Assembly (NCBI GenBank): GCA_964195425.1
Contig: CAXMOM010000027.1
Location: 124,001-188,000 of the forward strand
Reading direction: 5' to 3'
Source of the DNA: Glaciecola sp964195425
GTDB lineage: Bacteria > Pseudomonadota > Gammaproteobacteria > Enterobacterales > Alteromonadaceae
Length of the DNA stretch: 64,000 nucleotides
The notes under the pieces were generated by a model. It made no database searches. It saw nothing but the letters and a program-made list of their open reading frames with translations, and was not told the origin of the DNA. Of this stretch, positions 37,918-46,435 are shown one piece after another (positions within the stretch are counted from its first letter, which is position 1; each line of letters opens with the position of its first letter). Both the position numbers and the translations under genes were made by a program.

Positions 37918-38619
37918 GTGAGCGAAAACGAAAGCGCGAAGAAACAGCAACCTGGGTTTTTCGGAAACCTAATTTTCAATATCGCGATCCCCGTCCTTAT
38001 TATGACTTACGCCAGTAGTGACGAGTATTTAGGTCCTGCTTGGAGCATAGTTGTAGCGCTCGCTTTTCCACTTACTTATGGCCTCATTGAGTTAAAAAAC
38101 ACCAAAAAAGTTAACATGTTTTCTATACTCGGTATTGTGAGTGTTTTACTTACAGGCGGGATAAGTTTACTCAAGCTGCCCGCCGAATATATGGCAATAA
38201 AAGAGGCTGCTATTCCGGCAGCTATTGGCATTGCGGTACTGATAACACAATTCACCAAAAAACCCTTGGTAAAAGCATTAATACTAAATGACCAATTAAT
38301 CAACTGGGACAAGCTCAATAAACGATTAGAAGAAAAACAAGTTGTAGACATTTTCAACGCTAAAGTGGCTATAAGCTCGTATATTGTGGCAAGTTCGTTC
38401 TTCTTATCATCGACATTAAATTATGCCTTAGCCAAATGGATATTAGTGTCTGAGCCAGGCACCACAGCTTACACAGAAGAAATTGGCAGAATGACCGCTT
38501 TGAGCTACCCAGTAATTGTTATTCCTAGCATGGTTTTGTTAGTTACCGCCCTTATCTATTTGTTCAAACAAATCTCGAAAGTAACCGGCGATCCTGTTGA
38601 AGATTTTATGCAGCAATAA
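37918..38619 (+). CDS. VC0807-family membrane protein
   Basis: This protein of about 233 residues has roughly five to six membrane helices. It resembles the VC0807 family (IPVLIMTYAS, IVSVLLTGGISLLKL, AIKEAAIPAAIGIAVL). Function is unknown. GTG 37918 is the likelier start; an in-frame TTG seven codons upstream (37897) is also possible, and neither has a strong Shine-Dalgarno. It ends before a clear bidirectional terminator and converges on the alkaline phosphatase gene. Confidence 0.8.
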   Translation: MSENESAKKQQPGFFGNLIFNIAIPVLIMTYASSDEYLGPAWSIVVALAFPLTYGLIELKNTKKVNMFSILGIVSVLLTGGISLLKLPAEYMAIKEAAIPAAIGIAVLITQFTKKPLVKALILNDQLINWDKLNKRLEEKQVVDIFNAKVAISSYIVASSFFLSSTLNYALAKWILVSEPGTTAYTEEIGRMTALSYPVIVIPSMVLLVTALIYLFKQISKVTGDPVEDFMQQ

Positions 38620-38643
38620 CGCAATAATACTCGCAACACAAAT

Positions 38644-38672
38644 AAAAACGCCTGCTACGAGCAGGCGTTTTT
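38644..38672. terminator. Bidirectional terminator between convergent genes
   Basis: The perfect 12-bp arms AAAAACGCCTGC and GCAGGCGTTTTT enclose a 5-base loop (TACGA). T-runs on both strands end both the VC0807-family and the alkaline phosphatase transcripts. Confidence 0.92.
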
Positions 38673-38691
38673 GTATCTAACAATTATAGGC

Positions 38692-40092
38692 TTAATGCGC
38701 TTTTTCAAGCAGAGTAAATATTTTTTCGGCAATGTCAGTATTGTTCTGATTACCCGCAAACACCTGTGCGCTGGGGCCAAAAGCAAATACGTCAACATCA
38801 ACACCTGTATGTCCAGATGTAGTCCAACCTGTATTTGTTCTGCTATCAATTATTGCTTTTAGCACCTTTTGAATTGCCCGAGGTGCCATATCTGAGTTAA
38901 TCACGCTAAGGCTATCAGTTTCTTCTTCGCTAAGAGCAAAACCAAACATGTCTGATAAATACGCCCCTTTATTTGATTGTTCGTTTATTTCTGAAGCCAT
39001 ACTAGGAATAGACTTCTTAAAGCCCTTAATGAAGGAAGAGTCCCATCTGTAGTCGCCGTCAGCGCCAATGGTGAGTCCACCGGTACTATGATCGGCGGTC
39101 AATATAACTAAAGTCTCAGGATGATTTTCAACATAGTCGACCAGATACTCCATCGTTTTAGCGAGATCATCCATTTCAGCCATGGCAGACGCAATGTCGT
39201 TGCCATGACCTGCCCAATCAACTTGGCTAGCTTCTAATAATAGAAAATAACCAGAGTAGCTCGTATCAGCATCTAGGTAAGGTACTATTGCTTTGGTTAG
39301 GGTATGCAAACGCTCCGGGTCGGTGTCGTCTAATGCCCAAGGCAGGCTGTCATCGCCAAACAAACCCAATACTGGGACACTCGGATTAATGCTCGATAAT
39401 TGATCATAGGAATCGATATATTGGTAACCATCTGCTTCAAATAATTCAACTAAGTTGCGGTCTTCGCGGATAAAGTGGCTCCAGCCTGCGCCCAACATAA
39501 TGTCGGCTAAATGATCGCCGTTTATTCTATCATCATAGAAACTGTCGGCTATTTGTGCATAGTTACCGCGTGCTTCGTTTGCGACCATATAAGAGGCTGG
39601 CGTTGCATGAACAATATGACTGGTAACTGCCAAGCCTGTTTTTAGCCCTAATTTGTGAGCACGATGTAACACGGTTTCAAGGGGCTGTTTGTTTACATCC
39701 ATTCCTATCGCGCCGTTATAACTTTTTACGCCTGTTGCCATAGCGGTCGCGCTAGCTGCCGAATCGGTCACTACGCCCGACTGCTTAGCCGGGTAGGTAC
39801 GCGAGGTGCCCACTAAAATATCGTCAAAAACAGTGGTCTCTACCATTTCTGTGGCGGGGTTATCCATATAATAGCGATAAGCCGACACGTAAGCAGGCCC
39901 CATGCCGTCGGCCACAACCATAATAATATTTTTAGGTGCGGTAATTGGAGATTGTGTGGCGATGTTACGATCACTATTTTTGCTTTTTTGTGCTTTAGAG
40001 TCGACGTCAACAATAACGCAGCTTGCTAACGAAAATATAGATATTGTTACAAGCGCAATTTTACTCATTGAAGTCAAAAGATGTGTTGTCAT
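38692..40092 (-). CDS. Alkaline phosphatase lipoprotein
   Basis: This PhoA-superfamily metalloenzyme has 466 residues. A lipobox SLASC (Cys25) anchors it in the envelope. The metal site ADGMGPAYVSAY is near residue 61, and the nucleophile Ser111 lies in VTDSAASATAMATGV. Late metal ligands are in LLEASQVDWAGHGND (about 284), ILTADHSTGG (about 329) and SGHTGVDV (about 433). ATG 40092 follows GGAAC. It hydrolyses phosphate monoesters in the periplasm. No clear Pho box is visible upstream. Confidence 0.93.
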   Translation of the reverse strand: MTTHLLTSMSKIALVTISIFSLASCVIVDVDSKAQKSKNSDRNIATQSPITAPKNIIMVVADGMGPAYVSAYRYYMDNPATEMVETTVFDDILVGTSRTYPAKQSGVVTDSAASATAMATGVKSYNGAIGMDVNKQPLETVLHRAHKLGLKTGLAVTSHIVHATPASYMVANEARGNYAQIADSFYDDRINGDHLADIMLGAGWSHFIREDRNLVELFEADGYQYIDSYDQLSSINPSVPVLGLFGDDSLPWALDDTDPERLHTLTKAIVPYLDADTSYSGYFLLLEASQVDWAGHGNDIASAMAEMDDLAKTMEYLVDYVENHPETLVILTADHSTGGLTIGADGDYRWDSSFIKGFKKSIPSMASEINEQSNKGAYLSDMFGFALSEEETDSLSVINSDMAPRAIQKVLKAIIDSRTNTGWTTSGHTGVDVDVFAFGPSAQVFAGNQNNTDIAEKIFTLLEKAH

Positions 40093-40206
40093 AAAAGTTC
40101 CAATTAGGACGATTAATGTAATCGTAGTGGCAATGAAATTAGCTAAACATAATCTTTAGTATACAACAGAAATCGTGAGGACTAACTAGTCTCATTGTAA
40201 ATTTCA

Positions 40207-40227
40207 TGTGAAATTTTTAATTTCACA
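40207..40227. promoter_or_regulatory. Inverted repeat between alkaline phosphatase and LysR genes
   Basis: Arms TGTGAAAT and ATTTCACA are separated by TTTTA (8+5+8). The site sits between divergent genes, about 170 bases ahead of the LysR start. T-N11-A geometry is compatible with a LysR-type operator. The spacing does not fit a CRP site. Role is inferred only. Confidence 0.4.
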
Positions 40228-40399
40228 TTTTTATAATGTCGATTTGGGTTTTATCTATTCTTCGAACATAGCAGAGCAACTTTAACTTTTATTTGCATAC
40301 CTTTCTTTACGTTTTTCGGTGTTTTCGCTACCAAAACTGCGCAAAAATGCTTCCTTTTTATAATACTTTAGTATAGCTTTGATTTGTTTAAAAAATAAC

Positions 40400-41386
40400 A
40401 TGAAGGACATCCATAACTTGAATCTAGCAAAGGTCGATTTAAACTTACTGGTATATTTAGATGTGCTGCTGCGTGAAGGCAGTGTAACTAAAGCCGCAAA
40501 CCAATTGAGTATTACGCAGCCAGCAATGAGCAATGGCTTGAAACGTTTACGCGACTTGTTTAAAGATCCATTGTTAGTGCGCACTAGCGCTGGTATGACG
40601 CCAACCAAAAGAGCACTAGAACTGAAACCTGTAATACGCAGGGTATTGAACGAATTAGAATCTAATATTCAGCCCGAAGTTGAATTTGACCCTGCTGTTA
40701 GTTCCCGCACATTTCGAATAATGACGAGCGACTACGCAGAATCCACACTTTTACTTGGGCTAATAAGCAAACTTACCGTTTTAGCTCCCAGTATTACTCT
40801 AGATTTAATTACCCCTAGTGATGTTACTTTTCACGATGTAGAGCATGGTAAAGTCGATATGGCAATTAACCGATTTGAGGTGCTCCCCTCTTCTTTTCAT
40901 CAAAAAGTTATTTGGCATGATACTTTTTCATGCGTAATGGAAAGTGATCACCCAATAGCTCAGCAATTCACCTTAGATAATTATCTTAGCAGCCAACATA
41001 TTTGGGTCAGTAAAACAGGCTTTGGTGTGGGCGTGGGGATAGATCCAACCGAGGTACAAAAGTTGGGTTGGGTAGATGAGCAGCTATCTAAGATTGATAA
41101 ACAAAGAGATATCAGAGTATTTACTCGCCATTACAATGCAGCCCTACAAATAGCGAAAACCCAAAACTTAATTGTTACTTTGCCAAGTAAAGTCGCGAAA
41201 ATACTCGAGAATGATCCAACAGTACAAATACTGCCACCTCCGTTTGAAATACCTCCAATTGACCTTAAAATGGCATGGAGTGCCCTTTTGCATCATGATG
41301 CTGGGCACATATGGTTGCGAAATTTGATAAGCGAAGTAGCCCTAGAATTGACTAGCGAACTTGCGCCTACTCTTAAATTAGCCTGA
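40400..41386 (+). CDS. LysR-family transcriptional regulator
   Basis: A 328-residue LTTR. The helix-turn-helix is at about 18-75 (DLNLLVYLDVLLREGSVTKAANQLSITQPAMSNGLKRLRDLFKDPLLVRT), followed by a type 2 periplasmic-binding-like effector domain (TFRIMTSDYAESTLLLGL and following). Start at ATG 40400 rather than an upstream TTG. It is immediately upstream of, and codirectional with, leuABCD. A LeuO-like role was considered, but the sequence resembles NodD/PcpR-type LTTRs more than LeuO. Target genes are unknown. Confidence 0.88.
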   Translation: MKDIHNLNLAKVDLNLLVYLDVLLREGSVTKAANQLSITQPAMSNGLKRLRDLFKDPLLVRTSAGMTPTKRALELKPVIRRVLNELESNIQPEVEFDPAVSSRTFRIMTSDYAESTLLLGLISKLTVLAPSITLDLITPSDVTFHDVEHGKVDMAINRFEVLPSSFHQKVIWHDTFSCVMESDHPIAQQFTLDNYLSSQHIWVSKTGFGVGVGIDPTEVQKLGWVDEQLSKIDKQRDIRVFTRHYNAALQIAKTQNLIVTLPSKVAKILENDPTVQILPPPFEIPPIDLKMAWSALLHHDAGHIWLRNLISEVALELTSELAPTLKLA

Positions 41387-41400
41387 TTTACGCTTTTGTA

Positions 41401-41429
41401 TTGACGGATATTCCAAACAAGGTTACATT
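41401..41429 (+). promoter_or_regulatory. Sigma-70 promoter of the leu operon
   Basis: TTGACG (41401-41406) and TACATT (41424-41429) are separated by 17 bases. Both hexamers match consensus at 5 of 6 and 4-5 of 6 positions. The leader peptide start is about 30 bases downstream. Confidence 0.72.
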
Positions 41430-41459
41430 CTTGTTACTAACAACTGGAAGGGAACAGAA

Positions 41460-41546
41460 ATGGTAAAACTATCTTCACACTTATTACGTTCAAACATTAT
41501 TTCTATCCTACTACTCTTATTGCTTAAGAAAAAAGCTAACGGGTAG
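41460..41546 (+). CDS. leuL: leu operon leader peptide
   Basis: This 28-codon frame starts with ATG behind a strong GGAAGGGAA Shine-Dalgarno. Six leucine codons in a row (CTA CTA CTC TTA TTG CTT, positions about 41511-41528) follow two earlier Leu-Leu codons. The peptide ends KKKANG. Ribosome stalling at the leucine run when charged tRNA-Leu is low would change folding downstream and stop formation of the terminator at 41566-41592. This is the classical arrangement of amino-acid attenuation, and the location directly before leuA supports it. Confidence 0.93.
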   Translation: MVKLSSHLLRSNIISILLLLLLKKKANG

Positions 41547-41565
41547 CGTTTATATAAATTTTTCT

Positions 41566-41592
41566 AAACCCGTGTAAATCACGGGTTTTTTT
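41566..41592 (+). terminator. Attenuator terminator of the leu operon
   Basis: Arms AAACCCGTG and CACGGGTTT enclose TAAAT, followed by a run of seven T. A competing partner ACGGGT at 41539-41544, inside the end of the leader reading frame, can pair with the left arm and act as antiterminator. It lies between leuL and leuA. Confidence 0.9.
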
Positions 41593-41684
41593 ATGTCTTT
41601 TTTTGTTAAAATGAATTTGCATTAGCGCTGTCAATCAATGGCTCCTAATGAATAGCACTTAATAACTAGCACCTGGGGAAAACA

Positions 41685-43238
41685 ATGAGCAATCAAGTGA
41701 TTATTTTCGATACAACTTTACGCGATGGCGAGCAAGCGCTTCCTGCCAGCCTTAATGTGCGAGAAAAACTACAGATTGCCCTAATGCTCGAGCGCCTGGG
41801 TGTAGACATTATTGAAGCAGGCTTTCCGGTATCATCGCCTGGCGACTTTAAGTCGGTACAACTAATCGCAAAAGAAATCAAAAATGCTCGGGTATGTGGC
41901 TTATCTCGTGCTTTGGCAAAAGACATTGACGCATGCGGCGAAGCCTTATCCGTAGCCGATGCATTTAGAATACACACCTTTATTGCCACATCTGACATAC
42001 ATGTAGACACTAAGCTTCGTAAATCACAAGACGAAGTAGTTGAAATGGCCGTTAAGGCTATTAAGCACGCAAGCAAATATACCAATGACATTGAATTTTC
42101 ATGTGAAGATGCTGGCCGTACCCACATTGATTATTTATGTAGAATGGTAGAAGCGGCAATAACGGCGGGTGCGACCACCGTAAACATTCCCGATACGGTT
42201 GGCTATACCATCCCTTCGGAATTTGGCAGCATTATAGAAAACTTGTTTAATCGCGTGCCTAATATCGATAAAGCCGTAATTTCAGTTCATTGTCATAACG
42301 ATTTAGGTTTAGCGGTAGCCAACTCATTAGCCGCATTAGAGCATGGTGCCCGACAAATTGAATGTACAATAAACGGTATTGGTGAACGCGCGGGTAACTG
42401 CTCATTAGAAGAAATTGTGATGACCCTAAAAACGCGTTATCAAAAATTAGGCCTTGAGACCAATATAAACACCCAAGAAATCCATAAAGCCTCTAAATTA
42501 GTGAGCCAACTGTGCAGCATGCCAGTGCAAGCAAACAAGGCCATTGTGGGTGCAAATGCGTTTAGTCATTCATCGGGTATTCATCAAGACGGCGTGTTGA
42601 AAGGCCAAAACACCTACGAAATAATGACCCCTGAAAGTGTTGGTATTAATAAAAATGTACTTAACCTCACTTCGCGCTCTGGTCGCCATGTAATAAAGCA
42701 TCGTTTAGGCGAACTTGGATACGGTACAGATGAATACGACCTTGATAATATTTATGCCTCGTTTGTGCGCCTTGCTGACAAAAAAGGCCAAGTATTCGAT
42801 TACGACTTAGAAGCGCTATTGTTTTTCGATCAACAAAAACATGAACAAGCCTATTATAAGTTAAGCTACTTGCACGCAAGTTCTGGTCACGACATTGTGC
42901 CTACAGCAACCGTGACCTTATTGGTAGGCGATGATGAAATAACTCAAGCCGCCACTGGCAATGGTCCTGTTGATGCCGCTTTTAATGCCATTATAAAAGC
43001 TATTGATGGTGATAATTTAGAAATAGTCGACTTTAAGCTAGATTCTAAAGGCGAAGGTGCCGACGCACTAGCCCAAGTGAGCGTGATTGTAGAATACAAA
43101 GGCAGACGTTTTAACGGCATAGGCTTAGCAACTGACATTGTTGAAGCCGGCGTTAAGTCACTTATATTTGTACTAAATAACACACATTTAGCCGATCAGA
43201 TTGATCAACAAAAACAACATAAAATAGCAGGAGTATAA
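41685..43238 (+). CDS. leuA: 2-isopropylmalate synthase
   Basis: LeuA condenses acetyl-CoA with 2-oxoisovalerate, the first committed step to leucine. The 517-residue protein has the HMGL-like catalytic barrel (FDTTLRDGEQALPASL near residue 8, HCHNDLGLAVANSLAALEHGA near 205 with metal-binding His). A C-terminal regulatory domain (about 390-510) mediates leucine feedback. Shine-Dalgarno GGGGAA precedes ATG. It is first of leuABCD after the attenuator. Confidence 0.97.
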   Translation: MSNQVIIFDTTLRDGEQALPASLNVREKLQIALMLERLGVDIIEAGFPVSSPGDFKSVQLIAKEIKNARVCGLSRALAKDIDACGEALSVADAFRIHTFIATSDIHVDTKLRKSQDEVVEMAVKAIKHASKYTNDIEFSCEDAGRTHIDYLCRMVEAAITAGATTVNIPDTVGYTIPSEFGSIIENLFNRVPNIDKAVISVHCHNDLGLAVANSLAALEHGARQIECTINGIGERAGNCSLEEIVMTLKTRYQKLGLETNINTQEIHKASKLVSQLCSMPVQANKAIVGANAFSHSSGIHQDGVLKGQNTYEIMTPESVGINKNVLNLTSRSGRHVIKHRLGELGYGTDEYDLDNIYASFVRLADKKGQVFDYDLEALLFFDQQKHEQAYYKLSYLHASSGHDIVPTATVTLLVGDDEITQAATGNGPVDAAFNAIIKAIDGDNLEIVDFKLDSKGEGADALAQVSVIVEYKGRRFNGIGLATDIVEAGVKSLIFVLNNTHLADQIDQQKQHKIAGV

Positions 43239-44324
43239 ATGATAAGCTATTCAATAGCAGTGCTTGCGGGTGACGGTATTGGTCCTGAAGTAATGCAAGA
43301 GGCACGCAAAGTATTAGAAGTCGTCAGTAAAAAGCATAACTTTACCCTACACTGCAATGAGCACGCCGTGGGGGGCTTTGCTATTGATACAACTGGAGAG
43401 GCTTTACCTGTAAGCACCTTAACAGCTTGTGAAAATGCTGACGCTATTTTATTTGGCTCTATAGGCGGTCCTAAGTGGGATAACCTGCCTCTAGAAAAAC
43501 GTCCTGAACGCGCAGCCCTGCTTGCCCTAAGAAGCCATTTCGACTTATTTAGTAATTTACGCCCTGCAAAAATTTATGAAAGCTTAGCCCATTTATCACC
43601 GCTACGTGCTGACATAGCTAAAAACAATGTTGATGTATTGGTAGTTCGAGAGCTAACGTCAGGTATTTACTTTGGCCAGCCCAAAGGTATAGAGGGCGAA
43701 GGCGAGCAAACCAACGCATTCGACACCATGCGCTATTCAAAAGCAGAAATACGCCGCATAGCCATTACGGCTTTTCAAGCCGCAAGTAAGCGTAACAACA
43801 AGGTTACCTCAGTCGATAAAGCGAATGTGTTAGTTACTAGCCGTTTATGGCGCGAAGTGGTTGAAGAAGTTGCCGTCGATTATCCTAACGTAACATTAGA
43901 GCACATATATATAGATAACGCGGCTATGCAGTTAGTCGCGAATCCCGGGCAATTTGATGTAATGCTGTGTTCCAACCTATTTGGTGACATAGTGTCAGAC
44001 GAATGCGCCATGATTACAGGCTCTATGGGCTTGTTGCCCTCAGCTAGTATTAACCAAGACGGTTTTGGTATGTACGAGCCTGCGGGTGGCTCAGCGCCGG
44101 ATATTGCCGGTAAAGGCATTGCCAACCCGGTAGCACAAATACTGTCTGCCGCGATGATGCTTAGATATAGCCTAGGGCTAGAAGCAGCCGCAGATGATAT
44201 TGAGCGTGCTGTGCTAAAAACCTTGAGCGACGGCATTTTAACCGCAGAGTTATTGTCGCCTGAAAACAAACACCATGCTAAATCCACCAGTGAAGTGGGT
44301 GACTATATTATTAGTCAGCTTTAA
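43239..44324 (+). CDS. leuB: 3-isopropylmalate dehydrogenase
   Basis: LeuB oxidises and decarboxylates 3-isopropylmalate with NAD+. The 361-residue protein shows LAGDGIGPEVM at the N-terminus, VVRELTSGIYFGQPKG in the middle, and the metal site NLFGDIVSDECAMITGSMGLLPSAS plus EPAGGSAPDIAGKGIANP near the C-terminus. Its ATG directly follows the leuA stop codon, so the two are translationally linked. Confidence 0.97.
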   Translation: MISYSIAVLAGDGIGPEVMQEARKVLEVVSKKHNFTLHCNEHAVGGFAIDTTGEALPVSTLTACENADAILFGSIGGPKWDNLPLEKRPERAALLALRSHFDLFSNLRPAKIYESLAHLSPLRADIAKNNVDVLVVRELTSGIYFGQPKGIEGEGEQTNAFDTMRYSKAEIRRIAITAFQAASKRNNKVTSVDKANVLVTSRLWREVVEEVAVDYPNVTLEHIYIDNAAMQLVANPGQFDVMLCSNLFGDIVSDECAMITGSMGLLPSASINQDGFGMYEPAGGSAPDIAGKGIANPVAQILSAAMMLRYSLGLEAAADDIERAVLKTLSDGILTAELLSPENKHHAKSTSEVGDYIISQL

Positions 44325-44334
44325 GGACCTAATT

Positions 44335-45747
44335 ATGCCAAATATGCCAGCTACTTTGTATGAAAAAATTCTAAACCCACATATTGTAGAAGATTTGGGC
44401 GAAGATTTATTGCTGTACATCGACCGCCATTTAATTCATGAAGTAACCACTCCGCAAGCATTTGCAGGCCTTGTAGAAAAAAACCGTAAGGTGCGCCGCC
44501 CAGACCTTACCTTTGGTACAATGGATCACAGTATTTCAACTCGGTCATTAGCACTTGATGCCTGTGGACCACAAAACGAATTACAGCTCAATACACTGGC
44601 TACAAACTGTGCGCAACATGGCATACAACTTTATCCCGTGGGTCATAAAAACCAAGGCATTGTGCACGTAATAGGTCCACAGCTTGGACTAATTCATCCG
44701 GGCATGACGGTAGTATGCGGCGATTCACATACCGCTACACATGGAGCTTTTGGTGCGCTTGCTTTTGGTATAGGTACATCACAAGTTGAGCACGTTTTAG
44801 CTAGCCAAACCCTAAAGCAATCACGTGGTAAAAGCATGCTGATTAAGGTGAACGGTAAACTTCCACTGGGCGTAACCGCAAAAGATATTATTCTAGCGAT
44901 TATTGGTAAAATTGGTCATGCAGGCGCAACCGGTCATGTTATCGAATACGCAGGCCAAGCTATTACCGATTTGTCGATGGAACAGCGCATGACGGTATGC
45001 AATATGAGTATTGAAGCCGGCGCAAAAGCTGGCCTTATCGCGCCAGATCAAAAAACTATAGACTACATTGCAGGTCGTGAATTTGCTCCCAGCAAAGAGC
45101 ATTGGGCACAAGCCGTTGCCTACTGGGAAAGCTTATATACAGACGAAAATGCGAAGTTTGATACCGTGGTCGAGCTAAACGCGGCAGATATTGAGCCACA
45201 AGTAACATGGGGAACCAATCCTGGTCAGGTAGTGGGCATTAACCAACAGGTACCTGAACCTGCCAGTTTCAATGACTCAATCAGTAAAGACTCAGCAAAC
45301 AAAGCACTAAAATATATGGGACTTGAAGCGGGCCAAGCTATAAATGATATTCACATTTCACATGTGTTTATTGGTTCATGCACTAATAGTCGTATAGAAG
45401 ATTTACGCGCCGCTGCAAAAGTAGCTGCTTTAGGCAAGGTAGCAGAGGGTGTTACTGCGATTGTTGTTCCTGGCTCTGTGCAAGTTAAAGAGCAGGCTGA
45501 AAATGAAAAACTCGATTTAATATTCAAGCAAAGTGGTTTTGAATGGCGCTTACCAGGTTGCTCAATGTGCCTTGGTATGAACGACGATATATTACAGCCA
45601 GGGGAGCGCTGCGCGTCTACCAGCAACAGAAACTTTGAGGGCCGCCAAGGCCGTGGGGCTCGCACTCATTTAGTTAGCCCTGAAATGGCGGCGGCGGCTG
45701 CTATTACGGGTAAATTCACCGATGTTCGTACTATGGGAGAGCAATAA
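44335..45747 (+). CDS. leuC: 3-isopropylmalate dehydratase large subunit
   Basis: LeuC is the 4Fe-4S aconitase-type subunit that isomerises 2- to 3-isopropylmalate with LeuD. Cluster cysteines are in VFIGSCTNSRIEDLRAA and in LPGCSMCLGMN. VVCGDSHTATHGAFGALAFGIG is also diagnostic. The ATG at 44335 gives the usual N-terminus (about 470 residues). An in-frame ATG inside leuB would add 20 residues and is unlikely. Its stop codon overlaps the leuD start. Confidence 0.97.
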   Translation: MPNMPATLYEKILNPHIVEDLGEDLLLYIDRHLIHEVTTPQAFAGLVEKNRKVRRPDLTFGTMDHSISTRSLALDACGPQNELQLNTLATNCAQHGIQLYPVGHKNQGIVHVIGPQLGLIHPGMTVVCGDSHTATHGAFGALAFGIGTSQVEHVLASQTLKQSRGKSMLIKVNGKLPLGVTAKDIILAIIGKIGHAGATGHVIEYAGQAITDLSMEQRMTVCNMSIEAGAKAGLIAPDQKTIDYIAGREFAPSKEHWAQAVAYWESLYTDENAKFDTVVELNAADIEPQVTWGTNPGQVVGINQQVPEPASFNDSISKDSANKALKYMGLEAGQAINDIHISHVFIGSCTNSRIEDLRAAAKVAALGKVAEGVTAIVVPGSVQVKEQAENEKLDLIFKQSGFEWRLPGCSMCLGMNDDILQPGERCASTSNRNFEGRQGRGARTHLVSPEMAAAAAITGKFTDVRTMGEQ

Positions 45748-46346
45748 TGGCTGGTATTAATGTAGTAACGGGCACGGTTGCGCCACTTGATCAGGCAAAC
45801 ATAGATACCGATCAAATTATTCCAAAGCAATTTTTAACTGGGGTAACGCGCACAGGATATGGTGTAAACTTGTTTCACGATTGGCGCTATTTGAACGGTC
45901 AAAAAGACCAAATAGATGCAGATTTCCCACTTAACAAACCTGAATATGCAGGTGCAAAAATACTCCTGACTCGTGAAAATTTTGGCTGTGGTTCAAGCCG
46001 AGAGCACGCACCATGGGCACTAGCCGATTTTGGTTTTAGCTGTATTATTGCCACTAGCTTTGCCGATATTTTTTATGGCAATAGCATTAACAATCAGTTG
46101 CTAGTAGTAACCTTACCCAACAACCAGCTAGATCAGATATTTGCAAAAGTTGCACAAAACTCGAAAGTGGTCGTTACCGTTGAACTAACATCGCAAACCG
46201 TTAAATGTGAAGAGCTTGAATTTCCCTTTGAAATTGCCAGTAATCATAAAACGAATCTGCTCAAAGGACTCGACGCCATAGGCCAAACGCTGGAGTTTGA
46301 TGAACAAATTACTAAATTTGAAAAACAAAGGCATGTTTGGCTGTAG
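45747..46346 (+). CDS. leuD: 3-isopropylmalate dehydratase small subunit
   Basis: LeuD is the small swivel subunit of isopropylmalate isomerase. The 199-residue protein has DTDQIIPKQFL near 20 and FGCGSSREHAPWAL near 76. It shares one base with the leuC stop (TAATG), so translation is coupled. It is the last gene of the operon, with a terminator 50 bases downstream. Confidence 0.97.
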   Translation: MAGINVVTGTVAPLDQANIDTDQIIPKQFLTGVTRTGYGVNLFHDWRYLNGQKDQIDADFPLNKPEYAGAKILLTRENFGCGSSREHAPWALADFGFSCIIATSFADIFYGNSINNQLLVVTLPNNQLDQIFAKVAQNSKVVVTVELTSQTVKCEELEFPFEIASNHKTNLLKGLDAIGQTLEFDEQITKFEKQRHVWL

Positions 46347-46395
46347 ACAATTAAGCAGCCATTAATAGAATAATGGCCATGGCGGCATCCACAAG

Positions 46396-46423
46396 AGCCT
46401 GGTAGTTATCTATCAGGCTTTTT
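46396..46423 (+). terminator. Terminator of the leuABCD operon
   Basis: Arms AGCCTGGTAG and CTATCAGGCT (one G-T wobble) enclose TTAT and are followed by five T. It lies 49 bases past the leuD stop. On the minus strand there is no T-run, so it mainly serves the leu transcript. Confidence 0.87.
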
Positions 46424-46435
46424 CAGAAGTGTTTA

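Noticed and set aside
40093..40180. Pho box upstream of the alkaline phosphatase gene
   Set aside because: No tandem CTGTCAT-like repeats with the right spacing were found.
40400..41386. LeuO, regulator of leuABCD
   Set aside because: Position suggests LeuO, but the N-terminal domain and effector region look more like NodD/PcpR-type LysR proteins. The leu operon already has an attenuator.
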